Positions 49,297 through 57,423 of a DNA stretch of 64,000 bases are shown here, piece by piece. Below the pieces are notes generated by a model, which was not told the DNA's origin, ran no database searches, and worked only from the letters and a program-made list of their open reading frames with translations. A program made the translations under genes and the position numbers. Location of the stretch: the NCBI RefSeq assembly GCF_047275745.1, contig NZ_JBKQWU010000015.1, forward strand, positions 1 to 64,000, read 5' to 3'. Each line of letters starts with the position of its first letter. Position 1 is the stretch's first letter. This stretch comes from Amaricoccus sp047275745 (lineage in GTDB: Bacteria; Pseudomonadota; Alphaproteobacteria; Rhodobacterales; Rhodobacteraceae).

Positions 49297-49794
49297 TCAG
49301 AGGATGAACGGCAGGTCCGTCGCGCCGGTGTCCTCCCCCGCGCGCGTCAGGAGCGCGTGGACCTGACCCCGGTGATGGGTCTGATGGTTGAAGAGATGGA
49401 TCACGCAGATCGCGCGCGGCGTCGACATCTCGCGCTCCATGAGGCCGCTCCTCCAGACGAGATCGCCCGCGAGATCCTCCGGCCTCAGGGCCCGCGCCCA
49501 GCCGAGAAGATCCGCGTCGAAGGCCTCCCGCCGCAGGCGCAGATCCGAGAAATCCTCGACATGACGGTCGCTCCCGCCATGCTTCCCCGCCGGCCTGCCC
49601 CAGCCCGCGAAGCGCGAGAGCCACATCTCGTCCGCCCACAGGACATGCGACAGCGTGCCGTGGATCGATGCCCAGAACACGCCCCGGTCCGCCCGGCGCT
49701 CCGCGTCCGGAAGCCGGGCCGCGGCGCCGTAGACGCGCCGGTTCATCTCGGCGTTGTACTCGGCCATCGTGAGAACATAGCCCGGTTCGATCAT
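49297..49794 (-). CDS. DinB-family protein
   Basis: This 165-residue protein is a four-helix-bundle DinB/YfiT-like protein. The putative metal histidines are His45 or so in WASIHGTLSHVLWADEMWLSRF and the late pair in LFNHQTHHRGQVHALLTRAG. Members include thiol S-transferases and damage-induced proteins of unknown role. GGAGAGG lies before the ATG at 49794; the longer frame is not coding. It is divergent from the sulfate-activation gene, with about 200 nt between. Confidence 0.9.
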   Translation of the reverse strand: MIEPGYVLTMAEYNAEMNRRVYGAAARLPDAERRADRGVFWASIHGTLSHVLWADEMWLSRFAGWGRPAGKHGGSDRHVEDFSDLRLRREAFDADLLGWARALRPEDLAGDLVWRSGLMEREMSTPRAICVIHLFNHQTHHRGQVHALLTRAGEDTGATDLPFIL

Positions 49795-49934
49795 GACCTC
49801 TCCCTCCACCTCGCAAGCGACCCGTTCCCGTGCGATCCGGCCCGGAACGCGGCCGTTCCCGGCCCGATCACGCCATCGTGGCCACACCTTTGCTGCGCCG
49901 CGGCATAAATTCGCAATCCGGCCGCCGTCGCGCT

Positions 49935-49963
49935 TTGACGCTTCCGCGCCGCGCTGATAACAC
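49935..49963 (+). promoter_or_regulatory. Candidate promoter of sat-cysC
   Basis: TTGACG and TAACAC are separated by 17 nt, 34 nt before the ATG at 49997. The -35 is five of six and the -10 three of six. Confidence 0.4.
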
Positions 49964-49996
49964 CCCACCGTGTCGAATCAGTACAAGGGTATTTCG

Positions 49997-51703
49997 ATGT
50001 CCGCCCCCAATCTCGCCCCCATTCCCGAGCTCTTTGTCTCCTACGACAGCGCTGCGAAGCTGAAGCACGAGGCGGGCGAGCTGGTCTCCTGGGACCTCAC
50101 CGCTCGTCAGGTCTGCGACCTCGAACTTCTGATGAACGGCGGCTTCCACCCGCTGAAGGGGTTCCTGACCGAGGCGGACTACGACGGCGTGGTCAAGGAC
50201 ATGCGTCTGGCCGACGGCACGCTCTGGCCGATGCCGATCAACCTCGACGTCTCCGAGGCCTTCGCCGAGAAGGTCGAGCCCGGTCAGGACATCGCGCTCC
50301 GCGACGCCGAGGGCGTGATCCTCGGCATCATGTCGGTGACCGACAAATGGGTCCCGAACAAGTCCGTCGAGGCCGAGCTGGTGTTCGGCGCCGACGACAT
50401 CGCCCATCCGGCGGTGAACTACCTGCACCACAAGGCCGGTTCGGTCTATCTCGGCGGCCCGATCACCGGCATCCAGCAGCCGGTGCATTACGACTTCAAG
50501 TCGCGGCGGAACACGCCGAACGAGCTGCGCGCCTTCTTCCGCAAGCTGGGCTGGCGCAAGATCGTCGCGTTCCAGACCCGGAACCCGCTGCATCGCGCCC
50601 ATCAGGAACTGACGTTCCGCGCCGCGCGCGAGGCGGAGGCGAACCTGCTCATCCACCCGGTCGTCGGCATGACGAAGCCGGGCGACATCGACCACTTCAC
50701 CCGCGTGCGCTGCTACGAGGCTGTGCTCGACCAGTATCCGGCCTCGACCACCACGCTGTCGTTGCTCAATCTCGCGATGCGCATGGGCGGCCCGCGCGAG
50801 GCGGTCTGGCACGGCCTCATCCGCCGCAACCACGGCTGCACGCACATGATCGTCGGCCGCGACCACGCCGGCCCCGGCAAGAATAGCGAGGGCAAGGACT
50901 TCTACGGTCCCTACGACGCCCAGGACCTGTTCCGGAAGTACGAGGCCGAGATCGGCATCCAGATGGTCGACTTCAAGCAGATGGTCTACGTCCAGGAGCG
51001 CGCCCAGTACGAGCCCCGCGACGAGGTCGAGGAAGGCGCGACCATTCTCGACATCTCCGGCACCGAGCTGCGCCGCCGCCTGCGCGAGGGGCTCGACATC
51101 CCCGACTGGTTCTCCTTCCCCGCCGTGGTCGAGGAACTCCGCCGCTCGAAGCCCCCGCGCGCGGAACAGGGCTTCACGGTCTTCTTCACCGGCTTCTCCG
51201 GTTCGGGAAAGTCGACGATCGGCAACGCGCTCATGGTCAAGCTCATGGAAATGGGCGGGCGGCCGGTGACGCTGCTCGACGGCGATCTCGTGCGCAAGCA
51301 TCTCTCCTCCGAACTCGGCTTCTCGAAGGAGCACCGCGACATCAACATCCGCCGCATCGGCTATGTCGCCTCGGAGATCACCAAGAACGGCGGTATCGCC
51401 ATCTGCGCGCCGATCGCCCCCTATTTGGCGACTCGCGCGGCGGTGCGCGAGATGGTCGAGAGCTACGGCGCCTTCCTCGAAGTCCATGTCGCGACCTCGA
51501 TCGAGGAATGCGAGCGGCGCGACCGCAAGGGCCTCTACAAGCTGGCCCGCGAAGGCAAGATCAAGGAATTCACCGGGATCTCCGACCCCTATGAGGAGCC
51601 GAAGGACCCCGAGGTCCGGCTCGAGACCGAGATGAACGACATCGACTACTGCGCGCAGCAGGTGATCCTGAAGCTCGAGAACATGGGCCTCATCCGCGGC
51701 TGA
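49997..51703 (+). CDS. Bifunctional sulfate adenylyltransferase / adenylyl-sulfate kinase
   Basis: This 568-residue protein turns sulfate into APS and then PAPS. The ATP sulfurylase part (about 1-385) has the PUA-like N-terminus, QTRNPLHRAHQELTFRAA (nucleotide-binding HxxH) and MIVGRDHAGPG. The APS kinase part (about 390-568) has Walker A GFSGSGKST, DGDLVRKHLSSELGFSKEHRDINIRRIGYVA and FLEVHVATSIEECERRDRKGLYKLAREGKIKEFTGISDPYE. This single-chain dissimilatory-type Sat fused to CysC is typical of Rhodobacter relatives, replacing CysDN. AAGGG seven bases before the ATG at 49997 favours that start over a GTG at 49970. An intrinsic terminator follows. Confidence 0.96.
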   Translation: MSAPNLAPIPELFVSYDSAAKLKHEAGELVSWDLTARQVCDLELLMNGGFHPLKGFLTEADYDGVVKDMRLADGTLWPMPINLDVSEAFAEKVEPGQDIALRDAEGVILGIMSVTDKWVPNKSVEAELVFGADDIAHPAVNYLHHKAGSVYLGGPITGIQQPVHYDFKSRRNTPNELRAFFRKLGWRKIVAFQTRNPLHRAHQELTFRAAREAEANLLIHPVVGMTKPGDIDHFTRVRCYEAVLDQYPASTTTLSLLNLAMRMGGPREAVWHGLIRRNHGCTHMIVGRDHAGPGKNSEGKDFYGPYDAQDLFRKYEAEIGIQMVDFKQMVYVQERAQYEPRDEVEEGATILDISGTELRRRLREGLDIPDWFSFPAVVEELRRSKPPRAEQGFTVFFTGFSGSGKSTIGNALMVKLMEMGGRPVTLLDGDLVRKHLSSELGFSKEHRDINIRRIGYVASEITKNGGIAICAPIAPYLATRAAVREMVESYGAFLEVHVATSIEECERRDRKGLYKLAREGKIKEFTGISDPYEEPKDPEVRLETEMNDIDYCAQQVILKLENMGLIRG

Positions 51704-51729
51704 GTCCGCTCGATCCCGCGATGAAGATG

Positions 51730-51758
51730 AACGCCCCGCCTCGACGGCGGGGCGTTTT
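51730..51758 (+). terminator. Intrinsic terminator after sat-cysC
   Basis: An 11-bp perfect stem (51730-51740 with 51746-51756) with a 5-nt loop is followed by TTGCGTTT; with the stem end this gives GTTTTGC. It starts 26 nt after the stop codon. Confidence 0.8.
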
Positions 51759-51960
51759 GCGTTTCAGGGGCCGGCCTCGGAGGCTGGCGGTGTCCCGATC
51801 CTCCGGGGGTTCGGTCGCCGTTGCTTCGCCGCCGAAATCGCCTCGACGGGGAACTTTGGCGGACGCGGGCGTCGCGCCGGAGTGACGGCCGCGTTTCGCC
51901 TCTTGAATCCGAAGGGTTTTCCCCGACATTTCGAGGGACAGAATGCAAAGGGAGCACGGG

Positions 51961-52368
51961 ATGGCGACGGAAGCCAAAACCTACAAGGTCAGCCACAGCG
52001 ACGAGGAATGGCGGCGGATCCTGACGCCTGAACAATTCGCAGTCATGCGCGGTCACGGCACCGAGCGCCCGGGCAGCTGCGCGCTTCTCGCCGAGAAGCG
52101 TCCCGGGACCTTCGCCTGCGCCGGCTGCGGCGAGCCGCTGTTCGAGGGCAAGGGGAAGTTCGAGAGCGGCACCGGCTGGCCGAGCTTCAACGAGCCGATC
52201 GAGGGCTCGGTCGAGACCGAGACCGACCGGAGCCTCGGCATGGTGCGGACCGAGGTGCATTGCGCGACCTGTGGCAGCCACCTCGGGCATGTCTTCCCCG
52301 ATGGCCCGCCGCCGACAGGCCTGCGCTACTGCATCAACGGCGTGGCGATGAACTTCGAGCCGACCTGA
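51961..52368 (+). CDS. msrB: Peptide-methionine (R)-S-oxide reductase
   Basis: This 135-residue protein repairs methionine-R-sulfoxide in oxidised proteins. It has two zinc CxxC pairs (CAGCGEPLF, CATCGSHLGHVF), the fold marker SGTGWPSF, and the catalytic Cys in GLRYCINGVAMNF. No signal peptide is present, so it is cytoplasmic. GGGAG six bases before the ATG at 51961 favours it over an in-frame ATG at 51943. It converges with rfbA; a 9-bp hairpin (52384-52413) lies in the gap. Confidence 0.97.
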   Translation: MATEAKTYKVSHSDEEWRRILTPEQFAVMRGHGTERPGSCALLAEKRPGTFACAGCGEPLFEGKGKFESGTGWPSFNEPIEGSVETETDRSLGMVRTEVHCATCGSHLGHVFPDGPPPTGLRYCINGVAMNFEPT

Positions 52369-52383
52369 CAGCCGGCGATGCCC

Positions 52384-52413
52384 GGATGACCCCGCTCCGC
52401 GGCCGGGTCATCC
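52384..52413. terminator. Hairpin between convergent msrB and rfbA
   Basis: GGATGACCC at 52384-52392 pairs perfectly with 52405-52413 around a 12-nt loop. It lies 15 nt after both stop codons and could serve both strands, but there is no T-run. Confidence 0.4.
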
Positions 52414-52428
52414 AGACAAGCGCTCGGC

Positions 52429-53307
52429 TCAGCCGCCGTCCGCGACGCGGACAAGGTACCGGCCGTATTCCGTCTTGAGATAGGGCGCGGCGAGCGCGCG
52501 AAGCTCGTCCGCCGTGATCCAGCCCTGGGCGAAGGCGATTTCCTCCGGGCAGCCCATCTTCAGGTTCTGCCGGTCCTCGATGGTGCGCACGAAGTTCCCC
52601 GCCTCGATCAGGCTCGCATGGGTGCCGGTGTCGAGCCAGGCATAGCCCCGGCCCATGCGTTCGACATTGAGAAGCCCTTCGGCGCGGTAGGAATTCAGGA
52701 GTTCGGTGATCTCCAGTTCACCCCGTACGCTGGGCTTCACCCGCGCCGCGCGTTCGGGCGCGGTTCCATCAAGGACGTAGATCCCCGTCACCGCGAAGTT
52801 CGACCGCGGCGTCTCCGGCTTTTCCTCGATCGAGAGCACCCGGCCCTCGGCGTCGAAATCGACGACGCCGTACCGCTCGGGGTCAGACACGCGGTAGCCG
52901 AAGACCGTGCCGCCCGCGGGCCGCGCGGCGGCGGCGCGCAGGAGATCGGGCAGGCCGTGGCCGAAGAAGATGTTGTCGCCGAGCACCATGGTCGAGGCGG
53001 CGCCGCCGAGGAAGTCCTCTGTCAGCAGATAGGCCTGCGCCAGGCCCTCGGGCTTCGGCTGCGTGACATAGGTGAATTTCATGTTCCACTGCGACCCGTC
53101 GTGGAGCAGACGCTTGAACTGCTCCTGATCGGCCGGGGTGGTGATGATCGCGATCTCGCGCAGCCCCGCCAGCATCAGCACCGACAGCGGATAGTAGATC
53201 ATCGGCTTGTCGTAGATCGGCAGAAGCTGCTTCGAGAGCGAATGCGTGATCGGGTAGAGCCGGGTGCCGGAGCCGCCGGCGAGAACGATGCCCTTGCGGG
53301 TGGTCAT
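52429..53307 (-). CDS. rfbA: Glucose-1-phosphate thymidylyltransferase
   Basis: This 292-residue enzyme forms dTDP-glucose, the entry to dTDP-rhamnose. It shows GIVLAGGSGTRLYPITHSLSKQLLPIYDKPMIYYPL, the magnesium site LGDNIFFGHGL, FAVTGIYVLD, YAWLDTGTHASLIEAGNFV and the C-terminal CPEEIAFAQGWI. The start overlaps the rfbD stop by 4 nt. It is last of three rfb genes on the minus strand. Confidence 0.97.
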   Translation of the reverse strand: MTTRKGIVLAGGSGTRLYPITHSLSKQLLPIYDKPMIYYPLSVLMLAGLREIAIITTPADQEQFKRLLHDGSQWNMKFTYVTQPKPEGLAQAYLLTEDFLGGAASTMVLGDNIFFGHGLPDLLRAAAARPAGGTVFGYRVSDPERYGVVDFDAEGRVLSIEEKPETPRSNFAVTGIYVLDGTAPERAARVKPSVRGELEITELLNSYRAEGLLNVERMGRGYAWLDTGTHASLIEAGNFVRTIEDRQNLKMGCPEEIAFAQGWITADELRALAAPYLKTEYGRYLVRVADGG

Positions 53308-54179
53308 GATTGGGCTTCTTCCTTGGAGAGTTCGGCGACGACACGGGCGAGACCGGCGCGCCAGTCCGGCTGGGCGATGCCGAAGGCGCGCGAGATCGCG
53401 CCGCAGTCGAGCACGGAATTGGCCGGGCGCCGTGCCCGGGTCGGCCAGTCGGCCGTGGCGATCGCGGTGACGCGCGGCTGATCGGCCCAGCCGCTTTCCG
53501 CGAAGACCGCCTCGGCGAATTCGGCCCAGCTCACGGCGGGCGCGCCGGCGAAATGATAGATGCCGGGCGTACCCCGCCGCGCCAGGCGCGCGCGGGCGAT
53601 GGTCCAGAGCGCCTCGGCGATGTCGCGCGCGGGCGTGGGGCCGCCCTGCTGGTCGCCGACGACGCGCATCTCGTCGCGGCCCCGGCCGACGCCCAGCATC
53701 GTCTTGACGAAATTCCTGCCGTGGCTCGAAAAGACCCAGGCCGTCCTGAGGATCACGGCGTCCCCGCCGGCTGCGAGCACCGCTTCCTCGCCCGCCCGCT
53801 TGCTCGTGCCATAGGCGCCGAGCGGACCGGTCGGATCATCCTCGCGCCAGGGCCGGCCGGGGGCGCCGTCGAAGACATAGTCGGTCGAGACATGCAGGAA
53901 GGGCACGCCCTTAGCCGCCGCCGCGCGGGCCATCGCGCCGGGAGCCGCGCCATTGATCGCCTGTGCGAGCGTCGGTTCGTCCTCGGCCTGATCGACGGCG
54001 GTATAGGCGGCGGCGTTGATGACGACATCGGCCTCTCCGCCCGCCACGGCGGCGGCGCAGGCGGCCGCGTCGGCCAGATCCACCTCCGCGCGGCCAAGCG
54101 CGGTCAACTCCACGCCGGCGGCGGTCAGCGCGAGTTCCCGGGCGACCTGCCCGGTCGTGCCGAAGACCAGCGCCCGCAT
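53304..54179 (-). CDS. rfbD: dTDP-4-dehydrorhamnose reductase
   Basis: This 291-residue short-chain dehydrogenase-type enzyme makes the last reduction to dTDP-L-rhamnose. It has the NADPH-binding start RALVFGTTGQVARELA, VINAAAYTAVDQAE, STDYVFDG and the YGTSKRAGEE catalytic YxxxK. The ATG at 54179 overlaps the rfbB stop by a single base, which supports it over a longer frame. Confidence 0.96.
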   Translation of the reverse strand: MRALVFGTTGQVARELALTAAGVELTALGRAEVDLADAAACAAAVAGGEADVVINAAAYTAVDQAEDEPTLAQAINGAAPGAMARAAAAKGVPFLHVSTDYVFDGAPGRPWREDDPTGPLGAYGTSKRAGEEAVLAAGGDAVILRTAWVFSSHGRNFVKTMLGVGRGRDEMRVVGDQQGGPTPARDIAEALWTIARARLARRGTPGIYHFAGAPAVSWAEFAEAVFAESGWADQPRVTAIATADWPTRARRPANSVLDCGAISRAFGIAQPDWRAGLARVVAELSKEEAQS

Positions 54180-55228
54180 CAGCCCGCCGCCTTCAGGCCC
54201 AGGCGTTCGAGCTTGTGGCCACGCTCCTGGATCGCCTGCCACCACGGCCGGTTCTCGAGATACCAGGCCACAGTTCGCCGCAGCCCCTCGTCGAGCGTGA
54301 CCGAGGGCTCCCAGCCCAGTTCCGCCCGGATCTTCGAGGCGTCGATCGCATAGCGCAGATCGTGGCCCGGGCGATCCTTCACGAAGGTGATGAGCCGGTC
54401 GTGCGGCGCACCCGTCGGGTTCATCTCGTCCATGAGCGCGCAGATCCGGCGCACGATGTCGATATTCGTGGCCTCCGCGTCGCCGCCGATATTGTAGCTC
54501 TCGCCGAGCCTCCCCTTCGTAACCACGGTCAGGAGCGCCGCCGCGTGATCCTCGACATAGAGCCAGTCGCGCACGTTGATCCCCTGGCCATAGACTGGGA
54601 TCTCGCGCCCGGCGAGCGCGTTCAGGATCACCACCGGGATCAGCTTCTCGGGAAAGTGATACGGCCCGTAGTTGTTCGAGCAGTTCGAGAGCACGACCGG
54701 AAGACCGTAGGTCTCGCCCCAGGCACGGACCAGATGATCGCTCGCGGCCTTCGAGGCCGAATAGGGCGAGTTCGGCGAATAGGGTGTCGTCTCGCTGAAA
54801 AGCCCGGTCTCGCCCAGCGTGCCGAAAACCTCGTCGGTCGAGATGTGATGAAAGCGGAAATCGCGCCCGCGCCCATGCCCGCCGCCGTGATAGGCCCGCG
54901 CCGCCTCGAGCAGCGTGTAGGTGCCGACGATATTGGTGTCGATGAAATCCGCCGGACCGTCGATCGAGCGGTCGACATGGCTCTCGGCCGCGAGATGCAT
55001 CACCGCGTCGGGCTCATGCGTCGCGAAGACCCGGTCGAGTTCTGCCCGATCACGGATATCGACCTGTTCGAAGGCGTAACGGTCGTTCCCCGCGACTTCG
55101 TCGAGATTGGCGGGATTGGCCGCGTAGGTCAGCGCATCGACATTGACGACCGCGTGTCCGTCGGCGATGGCCTTGCGCACGACAGCCGATCCGATGAATC
55201 CCGCGCCGCCGGTCACCAGCAACTTCAT
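54179..55228 (-). CDS. rfbB: dTDP-glucose 4,6-dehydratase
   Basis: This 349-residue NAD-dependent enzyme converts dTDP-glucose to the 4-keto-6-deoxy sugar. Motifs are VTGGAGFIGSAVVR, HLAAESHVDRSIDGP, the STDEVFG loop with catalytic Asp-Glu, and YSASKAASDHLVRAW. GGAG precedes the ATG. It is first in rfbBDA. The 3,5-epimerase gene rfbC, usually present in this cluster, is missing here. Confidence 0.97.
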   Translation of the reverse strand: MKLLVTGGAGFIGSAVVRKAIADGHAVVNVDALTYAANPANLDEVAGNDRYAFEQVDIRDRAELDRVFATHEPDAVMHLAAESHVDRSIDGPADFIDTNIVGTYTLLEAARAYHGGGHGRGRDFRFHHISTDEVFGTLGETGLFSETTPYSPNSPYSASKAASDHLVRAWGETYGLPVVLSNCSNNYGPYHFPEKLIPVVILNALAGREIPVYGQGINVRDWLYVEDHAAALLTVVTKGRLGESYNIGGDAEATNIDIVRRICALMDEMNPTGAPHDRLITFVKDRPGHDLRYAIDASKIRAELGWEPSVTLDEGLRRTVAWYLENRPWWQAIQERGHKLERLGLKAAG

Positions 55229-55476
55229 GACTTACTCCATACTCACAACCCGGCGGATCACGCCCCGCCGCGCGGGGCGAACATGCCTCCGTATCAACCG
55301 CTGTGCAAGCACCGCCGGTCCCGGAGGTGAACACGCCGGATACACGGGCGGCGTTGCCGAATTGCAAAGGTCAAGCGAAACCAGACCCGCCCGAACCGCG
55401 TTAGGGTTGAGGCACCGGGCGATTCCATTAGTGTAGCGCCCCAACAAGAAACTGTTGTGAGAGCAGGAGGCAGGGA

Positions 55477-57408
55477 GTGTTCAAGGCCCCGTCGCGCCGT
55501 GGCGGCATCGTCGCCGGATTCCTCATGGGCGCCGCGGTGATCGCGCCCGCCACCCCCGCCGCCGCCTTCTCGCTTTTCGGCATCCACCTCTGGGGCGAGG
55601 AGGAAGAGGACCCGAACCGCGTCGAAGTGATCGATCCGCTCGATTATACGGCGGAACTCAACGTCACCGGCGACACCGACCTTCAGGACGCGATCGAGAA
55701 CGCCTCCGCGCTCTATGCGAATCGCGAGGAACCCGCCTCGGGCCGGGCGGGACTGATCTCGCGCGCCAAGGCCGATTATCGTCGCATCCTCGCCGCCCTC
55801 TACGACGCCGGCTACTACGGCCCGGCCATCAGCATCCTGGTCGCCGGGCAGGAAGCGGCCGATCTGACGCTCGCCATCGACCTTCCCGCCGAGGTGCCGG
55901 TGGAGATCAATGTCGACACCGGCCCGCCCTTCGAGTTCGGCCAGCTCTCGATCGTGAATCCGCCGCCGCTGGTCGACAGCCGGCGCCAGCGCGTCGCGGC
56001 GCGGTCCGAGCTCGGATTCCAGTCGGGTGAGATCGCCGAGGCGGGCGCGATCGGCGAGGTCTCGCAGCTCGCCGTCGCGCATTGGCGGCTGCGCGGCCAT
56101 GCGAAGGCGGCGGAATCCGGCCGCGAGGTCCTGGCCAACCACCCCGAGCGCGAACTCGACGTGGCGCTGACCTTCGATCCCGGCCGCGAGGCGCGCTATG
56201 GCCCGACCTCGGTCGAGGGGGCGACGCGGACCGATCCCGAGTTCATCCGCTTCATGACGGATCTGCCCGAGGGACACCGGTTCAGCACCGCCGAGATCGC
56301 CCGGGCGCAGGCCCGGCTCGGGCGGCTCGGCATCTTCCGCTCGCTCAGGATCAACGAGGCCGACGAGATCCTGCCCGACGGCAGCCTGCCGATGACCGTG
56401 GCGGTCGAGGACCGCAAGCCGCGCACGCTCGGCTTCGGCGGCACCTATTCGACCATCGACGGGCTCGGCCTCGAAGCCTACTGGATGCATCGCAATCTCT
56501 GGGGCAAGGCCGAGCGGCTGCGCTTCGACGCCAGCATCTCGGGCCTGCTCGAAGAGCTCGACCCGGCCAATTACGACTACAACGTCGGCGTCACCTTCAC
56601 GAAGCCAGGCATCTACAAGCCTGATACGAGCTTCGTGACCGGGCTGACCGCGAAACAGCTCGACTACGATAACTATCGCGAGACCTCGCTCAGCGGCACC
56701 ATCGGCGTCTCGCAGATGTTCGGCGACCGGCTGACCGGCGACATCGCGGCGACCTTCTCGCGGGCGCGGTTCGAGGACATCTACGGCACGCGCGAGTTCT
56801 TCACGCTGGGCGCGCTCGGCAATCTCGCCTACGACATCCGCAACGACCCGCTCGACGCGACGCGGGGCTACTACGTCTCGGCGATGCTCCAGCCCTTCTA
56901 CGAGGTCGAATACGGCAATCCGGCGCTACGGGGGACGCTGGAGGGGCGCTATTACTATTCGCTCGTCGGGCTTGACACCCTCGTCTTCGCCGGGCGGGTG
57001 AAGATCGGCAGCTACTATGGCCCGGGCGCTTCCGAAAGCCCGCCCGACCTCCTGTTCTTCGCCGGTGGCGGCGGTTCGGTTCGCGGCTACGAGTATCGCT
57101 CGATCGGCGTCCAGACCACCGTCGACGGCGAGGACGGCACGATCGGCGGCCGCGGGCTCTTCGAGGGCTCGGCCGAGGCGCGCTACCGCGTCACCGAGAG
57201 CTTCGGCGCCGTCGCCTTCGCCGATTTCGGCTTCGTCGCCGCCAATCCGCGCTTCGCCGGCGAAAACGATACCAGGGTCGGTGTCGGCGGCGGCGTTCGC
57301 TACTACAGTCCGATCGGCCCGCTTCGCGTCGATGTCGCGACCCCGCTGAACGCGGATGCGGGCGATTCCGCCGTCGCGCTCTACATCGGCATTGGCCAGG
57401 CCTTCTGA
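55477..57408 (+). CDS. tamA: TamA, outer-membrane Omp85-family assembly factor
   Basis: This 643-residue outer-membrane protein has a signal peptide (to about residue 31, PAAA), three POTRA domains (about 50-310) and a 16-strand beta barrel with the Omp85 signature GGGGSVRGYEY near 530, ending in a terminal Phe. It works with TamB in outer-membrane protein insertion or phospholipid transport. The start is GTG, with AGGAGG five bases upstream. It runs directly into tamB, only 15 nt away. Confidence 0.95.
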   Translation: MFKAPSRRGGIVAGFLMGAAVIAPATPAAAFSLFGIHLWGEEEEDPNRVEVIDPLDYTAELNVTGDTDLQDAIENASALYANREEPASGRAGLISRAKADYRRILAALYDAGYYGPAISILVAGQEAADLTLAIDLPAEVPVEINVDTGPPFEFGQLSIVNPPPLVDSRRQRVAARSELGFQSGEIAEAGAIGEVSQLAVAHWRLRGHAKAAESGREVLANHPERELDVALTFDPGREARYGPTSVEGATRTDPEFIRFMTDLPEGHRFSTAEIARAQARLGRLGIFRSLRINEADEILPDGSLPMTVAVEDRKPRTLGFGGTYSTIDGLGLEAYWMHRNLWGKAERLRFDASISGLLEELDPANYDYNVGVTFTKPGIYKPDTSFVTGLTAKQLDYDNYRETSLSGTIGVSQMFGDRLTGDIAATFSRARFEDIYGTREFFTLGALGNLAYDIRNDPLDATRGYYVSAMLQPFYEVEYGNPALRGTLEGRYYYSLVGLDTLVFAGRVKIGSYYGPGASESPPDLLFFAGGGGSVRGYEYRSIGVQTTVDGEDGTIGGRGLFEGSAEARYRVTESFGAVAFADFGFVAANPRFAGENDTRVGVGGGVRYYSPIGPLRVDVATPLNADAGDSAVALYIGIGQAF

Positions 57409-57423
57409 TTGGGATTTTTCGTC

